A DNA stretch of 64,000 nt from GCA-2718035 sp964435285 (GTDB lineage: Bacteria > Bacteroidota > Bacteroidia > Flavobacteriales > TMED113). The stretch is taken from the NCBI GenBank assembly GCA_964435285.1, contig CAYSYA010000006.1, positions 59,907 to 123,906 on the forward strand. Reading direction: 5' to 3'. Each line of letters opens with the position of its first letter. Positions within the stretch are counted from its first letter, which is position 1. This document shows, piece after piece, positions 1-7,697 of this stretch. The notes under the pieces were generated by a model. It had not been told where the DNA came from and made no database searches. It worked only from the letters and a program-made list of their open reading frames with translations. Both the position numbers and the translations under genes were made by a program.

Positions 1-46
1 AGTTTCTTTTCAAAGAAAAAGCGATATTAGCATAAAATTTAAAATT

Positions 47-604
47 ATGTTAAACTTTATTTTTCTCAGTTTTTTAAATACTTATGGAGTGTATATTATT
101 TTAGGTTGTTTTTTTTTAATTATAATTTTTTCTTTTATTAAAAATCTTAAAAAACAAAAAACTGAGAGTCTTGAAAATTTGCATTCTGATATATTAAAAT
201 CAAATTCTATAAAAAAAGGTATTGACATAAATTTAAAAATGCAGGCTTATGAAAGGTTAACTATATTTTTAGAGAGAACAGATTCTCTTAGATTGTTAGC
301 AATGATTGATAAAAATGAAAAAAATGTAGAAAAAATAGAATCTAATATAATACGAACTATTTTAACTGAATTTGAATATAATATTTCTCAACAAGTCTAC
401 GTTTCAGATTCGTTGTGGAATCTAATTTTAATGTCTAAAAATAAGAATATCAGTGTAATATCATCAATAAAAAAATCTTTAAAAAAAAATGCAAATGGTA
501 CTGATTTTTTTAATTCATTTAAATTAGTTTTAGATAATCAAGAAACTACTCCTTCAAAAATTGCTTTAGATTTTTTAAAAAAAGAAGTTCGGTCTATTTT
601 ATAA
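47..604 (+). CDS. DUF7935-like membrane-anchored protein
   Basis: The 185-residue protein has one hydrophobic N-terminal helix (about residues 5-30) followed by a Lys-rich linker and a helical cytoplasmic part. A conserved-looking segment near residues 65-85 (LKMQAYERLTIFLERTDSLRL) resembles the uncharacterised Flavobacteriia family that sits beside coaE, which I know as DUF7935. Its function is unknown. The gene is convergent with coaE and the two overlap by 11 bases at their 3' ends. The reading frame is complete and opens with ATG after an A-rich leader. I am confident it is a gene, less so of the family name. Confidence 0.75.
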   Translation: MLNFIFLSFLNTYGVYIILGCFFLIIIFSFIKNLKKQKTESLENLHSDILKSNSIKKGIDINLKMQAYERLTIFLERTDSLRLLAMIDKNEKNVEKIESNIIRTILTEFEYNISQQVYVSDSLWNLILMSKNKNISVISSIKKSLKKNANGTDFFNSFKLVLDNQETTPSKIALDFLKKEVRSIL

Positions 605-1172
605 ATAAATTGTGAAGTTTTATAACTTGGTCAATTAAAAAGATATTTTCATAGTTTTTTATTTTAAAGTCACAATTCTCTTCAAAAAAGTTGTCAGAAG
701 GCTGATTTTTTATAATTAGATTAATTTCTTCTGTGCTTTTTTTGTCTCTTTTTTGTACTCGATTAATTCTATTTTTTATTGTTGACTCAACATATATTAT
801 GTGATCAAGTTCTTTGTGTGAAGGTGATTTGAAAATTATAGCACTTTCTTTTATTATATATTTATTGTTTTGATTCATACACCAAACTTTAAAATCTTTT
901 TCAACAAGAGGGTGTATTAAAGAATTTATAAAATTTAGATTAATCTCACTTTCAAAAATCTTATCGGCTAATTTTTTTTTATTTATCTTTCCTTTAATTA
1001 CTACACTATTTCCAAAGTGTTTATTAATTTCATTTTTAACGTATTTATTATTAAGTAGAATTTGTTTAGCAACTTCGTCTGAGTTGTAAACTGGAGATCC
1101 TAAAACTTTAAATATTTTACTAACTGTAGTTTTTCCTGTTCCAATTCCCCCTGTTATTCCAATTTTTTTCAT
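594..1172 (-). CDS. coaE: dephospho-CoA kinase
   Basis: This enzyme phosphorylates the ribose 3'-OH of dephospho-CoA, the last step of coenzyme A synthesis, in the cytoplasm. The 192-residue protein starts with a Walker A loop (GGIGTGKTT, residues 8-16). It continues with the family's SDEVAK segment near residue 31 and a lid region with paired basic residues (NRINRVQKRDKK, about 133-144). Length is normal for CoaE. It is the last gene of the nusB-DUF1573-yajC-YbbR-coaE run, and its ATG overlaps the YbbR stop by four bases, which suggests translational coupling. Confidence 0.95.
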   Translation of the reverse strand: MKKIGITGGIGTGKTTVSKIFKVLGSPVYNSDEVAKQILLNNKYVKNEINKHFGNSVVIKGKINKKKLADKIFESEINLNFINSLIHPLVEKDFKVWCMNQNNKYIIKESAIIFKSPSHKELDHIIYVESTIKNRINRVQKRDKKSTEEINLIIKNQPSDNFFEENCDFKIKNYENIFLIDQVIKLHNLFIK

Positions 1173-2056
1173 TGTATTAAAAATTTTATTTTTTTATTAA
1201 ACTCAGCAATCTGTATATTTTTTGGTTTTTTAATAATTGAAACAAAACATTCTTTAGTTTTTATATCAACATTTTCAAAGTCACAAATAATTTTAAAATC
1301 TTCTTCTTTTATTTTATTGTAGTTTTCTTCGGAAACTAAGTAACGTAATTGTAAATGATCTGGAAATAATAAAACTTCTTTGTTAGATGGAAAATTCTTA
1401 GTTTCAATTTTTATTTTTATTTTTCCCTCAGTATATTTTTCTACATCAATATTGTATGATAACTCCATTTTTTTTGAAAAAAATAAATTTTCTTTTAAAT
1501 AAATAGTACCAGTTTTCTTTTCATCAACATTTAATAATTTTAATTGTTCAGTTTCTAGAAATTTTACTTTGTTTAAATCTCTTTTATTTCCCTTTATTAC
1601 TAAAGAGTCAGGTTCGATCTTTATTTCATTTTTTAACCAATGATTTTTATTTAAATCAACTAAAATATTATGTTTAACAGGCACTTTTTTTAATTCTTTT
1701 TTAGATGTAAAAACAAGTATAGTGTCAGGATAAATATCAATTATGTTTAAGTGAGATTCTAGTTGAGATTCAACTTCATATTTATTTATTGGTAAAATAC
1801 CATTTAAAATATTTTTGCCGTTTATATTTATTTCTTTTTTTTTTGATTTTTGAGTCCCTTTTCCAGATAGTTTTACATTTATTTGTTTATATGATATGGA
1901 ATCTAAAGCGAGATTTTCTGGTAAATCAACAATATTCAATTTCAATGAAATATTGTTTTTTGTTTTTTTTGACAATTTATTGAGAGTCCAGAATGTAAAT
2001 GAAATAACTATGCATATAATAATTTTAAAAAATCTATCAAGTTTAGATTTTTTCAT
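1169..2056 (-). CDS. YbbR (CdaR-like) domain protein
   Basis: The 295-residue protein has one N-terminal transmembrane helix (about residues 9-26, after KKSKLDRFFK) and then a beta-rich extracytoplasmic part of the YbbR type. In Firmicutes the related CdaR regulates the c-di-AMP cyclase CdaA, whereas in Bacteroidota the role is not established. Repeated segments such as PENLAL and PDTILV fit successive YbbR repeats, and the number is lower than in Firmicute CdaR. It lies between yajC and coaE, an order I recall as conserved in Flavobacteriia. No cyclase gene is visible in this window. Confidence 0.85.
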   Translation of the reverse strand: MKKSKLDRFFKIIICIVISFTFWTLNKLSKKTKNNISLKLNIVDLPENLALDSISYKQINVKLSGKGTQKSKKKEININGKNILNGILPINKYEVESQLESHLNIIDIYPDTILVFTSKKELKKVPVKHNILVDLNKNHWLKNEIKIEPDSLVIKGNKRDLNKVKFLETEQLKLLNVDEKKTGTIYLKENLFFSKKMELSYNIDVEKYTEGKIKIKIETKNFPSNKEVLLFPDHLQLRYLVSEENYNKIKEEDFKIICDFENVDIKTKECFVSIIKKPKNIQIAEFNKKIKFLIQ

Positions 2057-2071
2057 ATTTAGTTATTTAGC

Positions 2072-2341
2072 TTATTGTTTATTTTTTAGAATGGAGGATT
2101 TTTCAATTTTTATTTTTGTGCCAGATTCTATCTCAATTAAAACAGTTTGTTCTTGAACTCCAATTATTTTTCCATGAATACCACCAATAGTAATAATTTT
2201 TTGTCCTTTTTCTAAGCTATTTCTAAATGACTCTTCTTTTTTTTGTGCATTAACTTTTGGTCTAAGAATAAAAAACCAAAAAACAAAGAAAATAAGGACC
2301 CAGCCTAGCCACCAAATATTTTCATTTATAAACTCTTCCAT
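2072..2341 (-). CDS. yajC: preprotein translocase accessory subunit YajC
   Basis: YajC is a small membrane partner of SecDF in the Sec translocase holocomplex. The 89-residue protein has one transmembrane helix (about residues 10-27, WWLGWVLIFFVFWFFILRP) followed by the family signature with KGQKIITIGGIHGKI at about residues 45-59 and a short beta-rich cytoplasmic tail. Length is typical. It is spaced by a single base from the DUF1573 lipoprotein gene upstream and lies in the nusB-coaE run. The secDF gene is far away in this window, at 46.3 kb. Confidence 0.93.
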   Translation of the reverse strand: MEEFINENIWWLGWVLIFFVFWFFILRPKVNAQKKEESFRNSLEKGQKIITIGGIHGKIIGVQEQTVLIEIESGTKIKIEKSSILKNKQ

Positions 2342-2342
2342 T

Positions 2343-2819
2343 TTATTTAGCTAAAGGGTTAACTTTTCCAACTAGCCTTAATTTCATTGTATTCGGGGTA
2401 GTATTCATTGTAAGAGTAACTGGTTTATTTTGCGGACCGGGTTTGCCTTTACTATTAAATTTGACTGCAATCTTTCCTGTTTCACCAGGGGCTATTGGTT
2501 CTTTTGGCCACTGAGGAACTGTGCATCCGCAACCTGCTTTAGCATTGCTGATTATTAAAGGTTCTTTTCCAACATTTGTAAATGTAAAAATTGTATCAAT
2601 CACGTCCCCTTCATTAATCTCTCCAAATTCCCATACTTCCATGTCAAATTTTATCTCTGGGCCTCCAGCTCCATCATTAAAAATTAGTTCTGGAGAAGTC
2701 TTTGTGACTTCACTAGTCTCTTTTTTATCATTAGAATTCGAATTTATTTTATCAGTTGCATTATTATTACAACCAATGATAAATATACCTATACAAAAAA
2801 TAATTGCAATTTTTTTCAT
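2343..2819 (-). CDS. DUF1573 lipoprotein
   Basis: The 158-residue protein carries a lipoprotein signal peptide with its lipobox cysteine at residue 17 (FIIGC), then a low-complexity Asn/Lys/Ser linker. A DUF1573 domain follows at about residues 50-155. Within it, the motif AGCGCTVP near residues 95-102 and the APGE turn are hallmarks of this immunoglobulin-like family, which is abundant in Bacteroidota. It should sit in the envelope. A molecular function is not known. The gene is placed between nusB and yajC. Confidence 0.9.
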   Translation of the reverse strand: MKKIAIIFCIGIFIIGCNNNATDKINSNSNDKKETSEVTKTSPELIFNDGAGGPEIKFDMEVWEFGEINEGDVIDTIFTFTNVGKEPLIISNAKAGCGCTVPQWPKEPIAPGETGKIAVKFNSKGKPGPQNKPVTLTMNTTPNTMKLRLVGKVNPLAK

Positions 2820-2841
2820 TTTTTTTTTTTTTATTATGTTG

Positions 2842-3720
2842 CTAAATTAAAATATTTTTTTTCAAAAATGCATCTAAGATTCCATTAATAAACTCATGAC
2901 TCTTTTTTGTACTATATGTTTTTGCAATTTCAATATATTCATTTATGCTCACTTTATAAGGGATTGACTCAAATTGTGTCATTTCAGTAATTGCAAGTTG
3001 AAGTAAAATTGAATCTAAAGTAGAAATCCGTTCTATATCCCAATTTTTAGCAAGTTCATGAATAATGGTGTTGTTTTTTTCTTTTAATTTAATTGTTTTA
3101 GAAAAAAGTTTTTTTGCAAAATTTTTATCTTCAGTATTTTTAAAAGTTTTTATCCTAATAAAATAACTTGTTTTTGATTTTTCACTGAACTCATTTATCA
3201 TTTTATTTAATAAAAGTTGAACAGAAAAAAAATCATCATTCCAATAAATAGAATTGTTTTCCAAATAGTCTAAAAGGTCAGGTTTATTAAATAATTCTTC
3301 ATTAATTATTTTAATAATAATTTTTTTATCATCACTAATATCATCAGTTTTTTTTGACATATAGGACAAATAGTACTCTTTATTTTTTAATTCTGAATAT
3401 ATTTTTTTTGCTATCATCTTTTTTTCGTCTTCACTATAGTCAATCTGTGTTTCTTTGTTAATTTTTTCTAGAATTGAGTTGTTAATAAATTTAGAATTAG
3501 GATTTAAATCAGCTTTTGATGCTATATTTTTTTTTAGGCCATGGCTAATTTCAAATTCTGCGCGTTTTTTTATATAAATTAAAATTTCTAATATTTGAAA
3601 ATAAAGATTTTTATATTCCTCAAAACTTTCATTAAGTTCTTTTTCTTTAATATCATGTTTTGTGTATGAGGAATAAATACAATGAAATATTTTTATTCTT
3701 ATTTGATGTCTAGATAACAT
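2842..3720 (-). CDS. nusB: transcription antitermination factor NusB
   Basis: NusB binds boxA RNA with S10 (NusE) to support antitermination of rRNA operons. At 292 residues it is about twice the length of Proteobacterial NusB. The long form, with a Lys-rich helical N-terminal extension, is usual in Bacteroidota. The NusB core is at the C-terminus, about residues 190-290, and includes IERISTLDSILLQLAITEM and INEYIEIAKTYS, the conserved helices. It directly follows the leucine dehydrogenase gene with a one-base gap and is probably cotranscribed with it. Confidence 0.9.
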   Translation of the reverse strand: MLSRHQIRIKIFHCIYSSYTKHDIKEKELNESFEEYKNLYFQILEILIYIKKRAEFEISHGLKKNIASKADLNPNSKFINNSILEKINKETQIDYSEDEKKMIAKKIYSELKNKEYYLSYMSKKTDDISDDKKIIIKIINEELFNKPDLLDYLENNSIYWNDDFFSVQLLLNKMINEFSEKSKTSYFIRIKTFKNTEDKNFAKKLFSKTIKLKEKNNTIIHELAKNWDIERISTLDSILLQLAITEMTQFESIPYKVSINEYIEIAKTYSTKKSHEFINGILDAFLKKNILI

Positions 3721-3721
3721 A

Positions 3722-4810
3722 TTAATTTTTATCTAGCCTCTCTTGTGCAATTGAAAGTGCTGCGTTATGGGTTGAAGTTCCATCTTTTTCAGATCTTATA
3801 AGTATCGAAATAGTTGTATCATATATATTTTCAGTTTTCTTTAATGCTTTTTCTTGTTTCCAATTTTTTAGTTCAGAATAAACATTAATTAATCCTCCAG
3901 CATTAATTAAAAAGTCAGGAGCGTATAATATATTTTTTTTCTTTAAAGCAATATCGTGAATTCCTTCTTTTTCAAGTTGATTATTTGCAGCTCCAGCAAT
4001 AATTTCACAACTTAATTCAGAGATATTTTTATCATTTAATGTTGCGCCTAAAGCACAAGGAGAATATATATCAATTTGTTGCTTAAACATCTCATTTTCA
4101 TTAGTGATTTTTGTGTCAAATTTTTTTGCGACATCAAACATTTTCTTTTGATCAATATCATGAATAATTATATCACATCCATCTTTTTTTAAATATTCAA
4201 TTAAATATCCTCCAACTTTTCCAACTCCCTGTACAAAAACTCTTTTATTTTCAAGTTTATCAGAACCCCATCTATATTTCGCTGCACCTTTTATTCCCAT
4301 ATATACACCATAAGCAGTAACTACAGAGGGGTCACCGCTTCCTCCCATTTCTTTAGGTGTGCCGACAACATGTGTAGTTTTATTGCTAATTATTTTCATA
4401 TCATCGGGACTCATTCCAACATCTTCAGCAGTAATATATTTTCCGCTTAATGTTTCAACAAATTCGCCAAATGATTCCATCATTTGTTTTGTTTTTTCAG
4501 TTTTAGAATCACCAATAATTACTGCTTTTCCTCCTCCAAGATTTAAACCTGTAATAGAAGCTTTGTATGTCATTCCTCGCGATAATCTAAGCACATCAGT
4601 TAGTGCTTCTTTTTCGTTCTTATAATTCCACATTCTACATCCACCAAGTCCAGGACCTAGTTTAGTATTGTGAACTGCAATAATTGCTTTTAAATTTGTT
4701 TTGGGGTCTTTACAGAATAAAATTTTTTCATGCCCTTCAAAAGATGATCTATCCATGACTTGGATTTCATTTCTAGATATAAATTCATTTATTGTTGAAA
4801 TTTCTATCAT
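3722..4810 (-). CDS. leucine dehydrogenase (Glu/Leu/Phe/Val family)
   Basis: It catalyses NAD-dependent oxidative deamination of branched-chain amino acids, or the reverse reaction. From the ATG at 4810 the protein is 362 residues. The catalytic lysines known from Bacillus LeuDH are matched by K83 (MTYKAS) and K95 (LGGGKAV). The Rossmann dinucleotide site is VFVQGVGKVGGYL. The GPGLGGCRMW substrate loop is intact. A longer frame opens at 4840, but the extra ten residues include an unrelated Lys-rich stretch and overlap the proposed promoter, so I chose 4810. It is the first gene of the run that leads to coaE. Confidence 0.92.
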   Translation of the reverse strand: MIEISTINEFISRNEIQVMDRSSFEGHEKILFCKDPKTNLKAIIAVHNTKLGPGLGGCRMWNYKNEKEALTDVLRLSRGMTYKASITGLNLGGGKAVIIGDSKTEKTKQMMESFGEFVETLSGKYITAEDVGMSPDDMKIISNKTTHVVGTPKEMGGSGDPSVVTAYGVYMGIKGAAKYRWGSDKLENKRVFVQGVGKVGGYLIEYLKKDGCDIIIHDIDQKKMFDVAKKFDTKITNENEMFKQQIDIYSPCALGATLNDKNISELSCEIIAGAANNQLEKEGIHDIALKKKNILYAPDFLINAGGLINVYSELKNWKQEKALKKTENIYDTTISILIRSEKDGTSTHNAALSIAQERLDKN

Positions 4811-4837
4811 TTTTTTTTTGGATAAAATAATGTTGAG

Positions 4838-4845
4838 CAAAAATA
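4838..4845 (-). promoter_or_regulatory. -7 box for leucine dehydrogenase operon
   Basis: On the minus strand the bases read TATTTTTG, a perfect match to the Bacteroidetes -7 consensus TAnnTTTG. It lies 27 bases upstream of the chosen ATG at 4810. No clear TTTG element is visible 19 bases further upstream. This position also argues against the longer start at 4840. Confidence 0.55.
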
Positions 4846-4884
4846 CTTTTTTTTTAATAAGAAAAAAATTTGTTCATTAGCAAA

Positions 4885-6621
4885 ATGAGAAGTTTAATGT
4901 ATTTAAATAAATACTTACTTAAATATAAAAGTAAATTATGTTTAGGAATCTTGTTTGTAATTTTTTCTAACATATTTAGTTTATTACCAGCAAAATTTAT
5001 TGGAGACGCGTTTAGAGTCATTGAGTATTTTACAACTAATTCAAAATCAATTAATTACAACAAAGAACTTTTACAAATAGTTTTATTTATTTTTCTAGCT
5101 GTTTGTATAAAAGGTTTATTTATGTTCTTAATGAGACAAACTATAATTGTGGTTTCTAGAAAAATAGAGTTTGACTTAAAAAATGAAATTTTTAATCAAT
5201 ACCAGTCATTATCTACTTCCTTTTTTAGATCAAATAAAAAAGGTGATATTCTAAATAGAATTTCTGAAGATGTTTCAAAAGTAAGGATGTATTTAGGCCC
5301 CGCGATATTGTATACATTAAACCTAGTGTTTCTTTTATCTTTTGTTATTTTTAGAATGGTATATATAAGTCCTGAGCTAACATTTTGGGTTCTTATTCCT
5401 CTTCCCTTGTTGTCCTTTTTAATTTATAAGATTAGCTATTTGATTAATTTAAGAAGTGAAATTATTCAGCAGAAATTAGCCGCACTAACTAATTTAACTC
5501 AACAATTTGTCAGTTCAATAAAAATAATAAAATCTTCAAACGCGCAAAAAGATTCTTTGAATGAGTTTAATGATTATTCAACTGACTATTTAAATAGTCA
5601 GTTGAGGCTTATAAAAATTAATTCTTTATTTTTTCCACTTATGATTTTATTAGTTGGGATTAGCACTCTATTAACTATTTGGGCTGGAAAAAGATTAGTT
5701 CTTATTGGTGAAATTGACATTGGTGTTATTGCTGAGTTTATTATTTATGTTAATATGCTTACATGGCCTGTAACATCAATTGGGTGGGTTACCTCAATTG
5801 TTCAAACTGCAGCGGCATCACAAAAAAGAATTAATGAATTTTTAATTAAAAAAAATGATATTATTTCGAAAAAATTTTTGACAAAAAAAATAATTGGTAA
5901 GATTTCATTTAAAAATGTTAGTTTTATACAAGACAAAAAAAATATATTAAAAAATATAAATTTTGAAATTAATTCTGGTGAATTTCTAGGTATAATAGGG
6001 AATATAGGTTCTGGAAAATCACTTCTGTTAAAATTAATTTGTAGATTTTTGGATGTTAGTAAAGGAGAGATTTTAATTGATGATGAACCCATTAAAAACT
6101 TTGATGTTAATTTTTTAAGGTCCAACATTTCTTTTGCTACTCAAGATAGTTTTTTGTTTTCTGATACCATACATAATAATTTACTTTTTGGAAAATTTGA
6201 TGCAGACAACTCTGAAATATCCAACTTATTAGACTTTGTTTGTATTAAAAATGATATTTTAAAATTTAAAGATGGAATTGAGACAAAAATAGGCGAAAGA
6301 GGAGTTACACTTTCAGGAGGTCAAAAACAAAGGTTAAGTTTAGCTCGAGCGCTGTTTAAAAAATCAAATATTCTTTTAATAGATGATTCACTTTCTAATA
6401 TTGATGTTGAGAACGAGAAGAAAATAATTTCAAATATTTATTCACTTAAAAATAAACAGACAACTTTAATTGTTTCAAATAGGGTTTCTTCTATTTCAAA
6501 GTGTGATAAAATTATTGTTTTAAATAATGGTAAAATTATAGAGCAAGGGAATCATGAACATTTATTAAAATTAAATGGTTATTACAAAAAAATATATGAT
6601 TTGCAGTATATACATCATTAA
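4885..6621 (+). CDS. ABC transporter, fused permease and ATPase
   Basis: This 578-residue half-transporter has a six-helix exporter membrane domain (about residues 1-310) and a C-terminal nucleotide-binding domain. Its Walker A is GNIGSGKS, its Q-loop TQDSF and its signature LSGGQKQR. Walker B reads ILLIDD, so the usual catalytic Glu is Asp. The H-loop reads IVSNR, so the usual His is Asn (codon 6478-6480). Both changes would weaken ATP hydrolysis, and it may work in a heterodimer. A TTG at 4870 is in frame, but the ATG at 4885 fits the family better. It is divergent from the leucine dehydrogenase operon. Substrate is unknown. Confidence 0.88.
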   Translation: MRSLMYLNKYLLKYKSKLCLGILFVIFSNIFSLLPAKFIGDAFRVIEYFTTNSKSINYNKELLQIVLFIFLAVCIKGLFMFLMRQTIIVVSRKIEFDLKNEIFNQYQSLSTSFFRSNKKGDILNRISEDVSKVRMYLGPAILYTLNLVFLLSFVIFRMVYISPELTFWVLIPLPLLSFLIYKISYLINLRSEIIQQKLAALTNLTQQFVSSIKIIKSSNAQKDSLNEFNDYSTDYLNSQLRLIKINSLFFPLMILLVGISTLLTIWAGKRLVLIGEIDIGVIAEFIIYVNMLTWPVTSIGWVTSIVQTAAASQKRINEFLIKKNDIISKKFLTKKIIGKISFKNVSFIQDKKNILKNINFEINSGEFLGIIGNIGSGKSLLLKLICRFLDVSKGEILIDDEPIKNFDVNFLRSNISFATQDSFLFSDTIHNNLLFGKFDADNSEISNLLDFVCIKNDILKFKDGIETKIGERGVTLSGGQKQRLSLARALFKKSNILLIDDSLSNIDVENEKKIISNIYSLKNKQTTLIVSNRVSSISKCDKIIVLNNGKIIEQGNHEHLLKLNGYYKKIYDLQYIHH

Positions 6622-6660
6622 ATAAAAAAATAAAATTAGTTGTTATTCTTTATATTTTTT

Positions 6661-6668
6661 TAGATTTG
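6661..6668 (+). promoter_or_regulatory. promoter of DUF3276 gene
   Basis: TAGATTTG matches the Bacteroidetes -7 box. A GTTG element ends at 6642, 18 bases upstream, and can serve as the -33 box. The start codon follows 25 bases downstream at 6694. Confidence 0.6.
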
Positions 6669-6693
6669 CTTTCTATAATTAAAATTTTAAAAA

Positions 6694-7104
6694 ATGGAAG
6701 AAAAAGATAATAAGATGAGAGAAGAAATTTTCTCAAAAAGTGTTAGGGCAGGTAGAAGAACATATTTCTTTGATGTTAGATCTACTCGTGCTGAAGATTA
6801 TTACATGACAATAACAGAGAGTAAAAGGCATACAAAGGAAGATGGGTCTTTTTATTATCAAAAGCATAAGATTTATCTTTATAAAGAAGATTTTGACTCA
6901 TTTTTAGAATCACTAAAAGAAGTATCTGACTTTATAATTAAAGAAAAGGGAAGAGATGTAATAACTTTAGATAAAATTGAGAATACTGATATTGAAGATT
7001 CTTCTAATAATGAAACTGATGAATCGTCAAATAATGATGCTGGAAATTCTGAGGGGGAATCAAATGATAAAGATTTTAAAGATTTAAAATTTGAAGATAT
7101 TTAA
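6694..7104 (+). CDS. DUF3276 (PUR-alpha-like) nucleic acid-binding protein
   Basis: This 136-residue protein contains a PUR domain at about residues 8-85, with IFSKSVRAGRRTYFFDVR and the motif DYYMTITESK, as in Bacteroidota DUF3276 proteins. Structures of that family resemble PUR-alpha, a binder of single-stranded DNA or RNA. The C-terminal 45 residues are an acidic, Asn/Ser-rich tail that looks disordered. The gene has its own promoter and is convergent with the SRP RNA gene. The biological role in bacteria is unclear. Confidence 0.92.
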   Translation: MEEKDNKMREEIFSKSVRAGRRTYFFDVRSTRAEDYYMTITESKRHTKEDGSFYYQKHKIYLYKEDFDSFLESLKEVSDFIIKEKGRDVITLDKIENTDIEDSSNNETDESSNNDAGNSEGESNDKDFKDLKFEDI

Positions 7105-7123
7105 AAAATTTTAGATTTTTTCC

Positions 7124-7132
7124 AAAAAAAAA
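7124..7132 (-). terminator. U-tract terminating SRP RNA
   Basis: Nine consecutive A on the plus strand give a U-run immediately after the closing helix of the SRP RNA on the minus strand. The SRP RNA's own stem acts as the hairpin. Confidence 0.55.
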
Positions 7133-7228
7133 GGCAAGCTACTTATATCACACCGCTACGACCAAATATCCTTGCTACCTTCCGGTCCTGGGGAATTTCA
7201 ATGGGAGCTGGTTGTATAAGACTTGCCC
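7133..7228 (-). ncRNA. ffs: signal recognition particle RNA, small bacterial type
   Basis: Read on the minus strand, the RNA begins GGGCAAGT and ends AGCTTGCC, which pair to close the helix. Its apical part holds the universal SRP signature CCAGGACCGGAAGGTAGCAAGG (at 7171-7192 on the plus strand, complemented), including the GGAA tetraloop and the asymmetric A-rich internal loop that bind Ffh. The length of about 96 nt fits the 4.5S-like class. A run of nine A on the plus strand at 7124-7132 gives a U-tract just after the 3' end. Ends are inferred from the terminal helix. Confidence 0.95.
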
Positions 7229-7232
7229 GAAG

Positions 7233-7240
7233 CAAAAGTA
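7233..7240 (-). promoter_or_regulatory. -7 box of SRP RNA promoter
   Basis: The minus strand reads TACTTTTG, a full match to TAnnTTTG. It ends 4 bases before the inferred 5' end of the SRP RNA at 7228, the spacing expected for this promoter class. No TTTG is visible at the -33 position. Confidence 0.65.
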
Positions 7241-7272
7241 CTAATTAATTTTCATATGTCTATCTTTTAATT

Positions 7273-7295
7273 AATTAATCTTCTCAAGATTAATT
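7273..7295. repeat. 10-bp perfect inverted repeat between divergent promoters
   Basis: AATTAATCTT (7273-7282) and AAGATTAATT (7286-7295) are perfect inverted arms around the three-base loop CTC. The element sits between the SRP RNA promoter and the -7 box of the DUF4199-like gene, in the place where a -33 element or an operator would be. Confidence 0.6.
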
Positions 7296-7298
7296 GAT

Positions 7299-7306
7299 TA
7301 TATTTG
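7299..7306 (+). promoter_or_regulatory. -7 box for DUF4199-like gene
   Basis: TATATTTG is a perfect match to TAnnTTTG and is followed by C, as at secDF and rpsU in this window. It overlaps an in-frame TTG at 7304, so translation more likely starts at the GTG at 7322. Confidence 0.65.
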
Positions 7307-7321
7307 CGTGAAGTTTTTTTA

Positions 7322-7690
7322 GTGAATAATTATAAGAAAATATCAAGAGATTTATTTAGTTATGCTTTTTTTTCAGGGATTGCATTAGGCTTTCTAGTCT
7401 CATTTCCAATTCACTGGTTCGGTTGGACCAACAGTGTTGTATATTTTTTTTGGTCTTTAATATTTATTTATCCAATTATTTCTACATGGATTTATAGAAG
7501 AAGAGTTGTTTCTTTAGATTTTAGAAGTTGTTTCTCAGTTTCATTTTTAACTTTATTAACTGCTATTTTAATTTATTCTATTTTTTTGCATATTAAAGGA
7601 TTTTCAGATTTTAATTTTTCTTCATTTATTTTTTCTTTAACTCCTTTAATTGCTTATAGTTTTTTATTAGCATCAATTTTAAAAAAATAA
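7322..7690 (+). CDS. DUF4199-like four-helix membrane protein
   Basis: The 122-residue protein from GTG 7322 is almost entirely hydrophobic, with four predicted transmembrane helices. It is similar in layout to DUF4199 proteins that precede a family-2 glycosyltransferase in Flavobacteriia. No catalytic motif is visible. An in-frame TTG lies upstream at 7304, inside the -7 promoter box, so I prefer the GTG. The gene is 7 bases upstream of the glycosyltransferase and probably forms one operon with it. The family name is from layout and context, not from clear motifs. Confidence 0.7.
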   Translation: MNNYKKISRDLFSYAFFSGIALGFLVSFPIHWFGWTNSVVYFFWSLIFIYPIISTWIYRRRVVSLDFRSCFSVSFLTLLTAILIYSIFLHIKGFSDFNFSSFIFSLTPLIAYSFLLASILKK

Positions 7691-7697
7691 AATTAAT

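Noticed and set aside
3..18. Dyad TTTCTTT-TC-AAAGAAA upstream of the first gene
   Set aside because: A two-base loop cannot form an RNA hairpin and A/T-rich dyads are frequent here; the upstream context is cut by the window edge.
7103..7121. AAAAAAT/ATTTTTT hairpin after the DUF3276 gene
   Set aside because: Made only of A and T, so it would be very weak; expected often by chance in such sequence.
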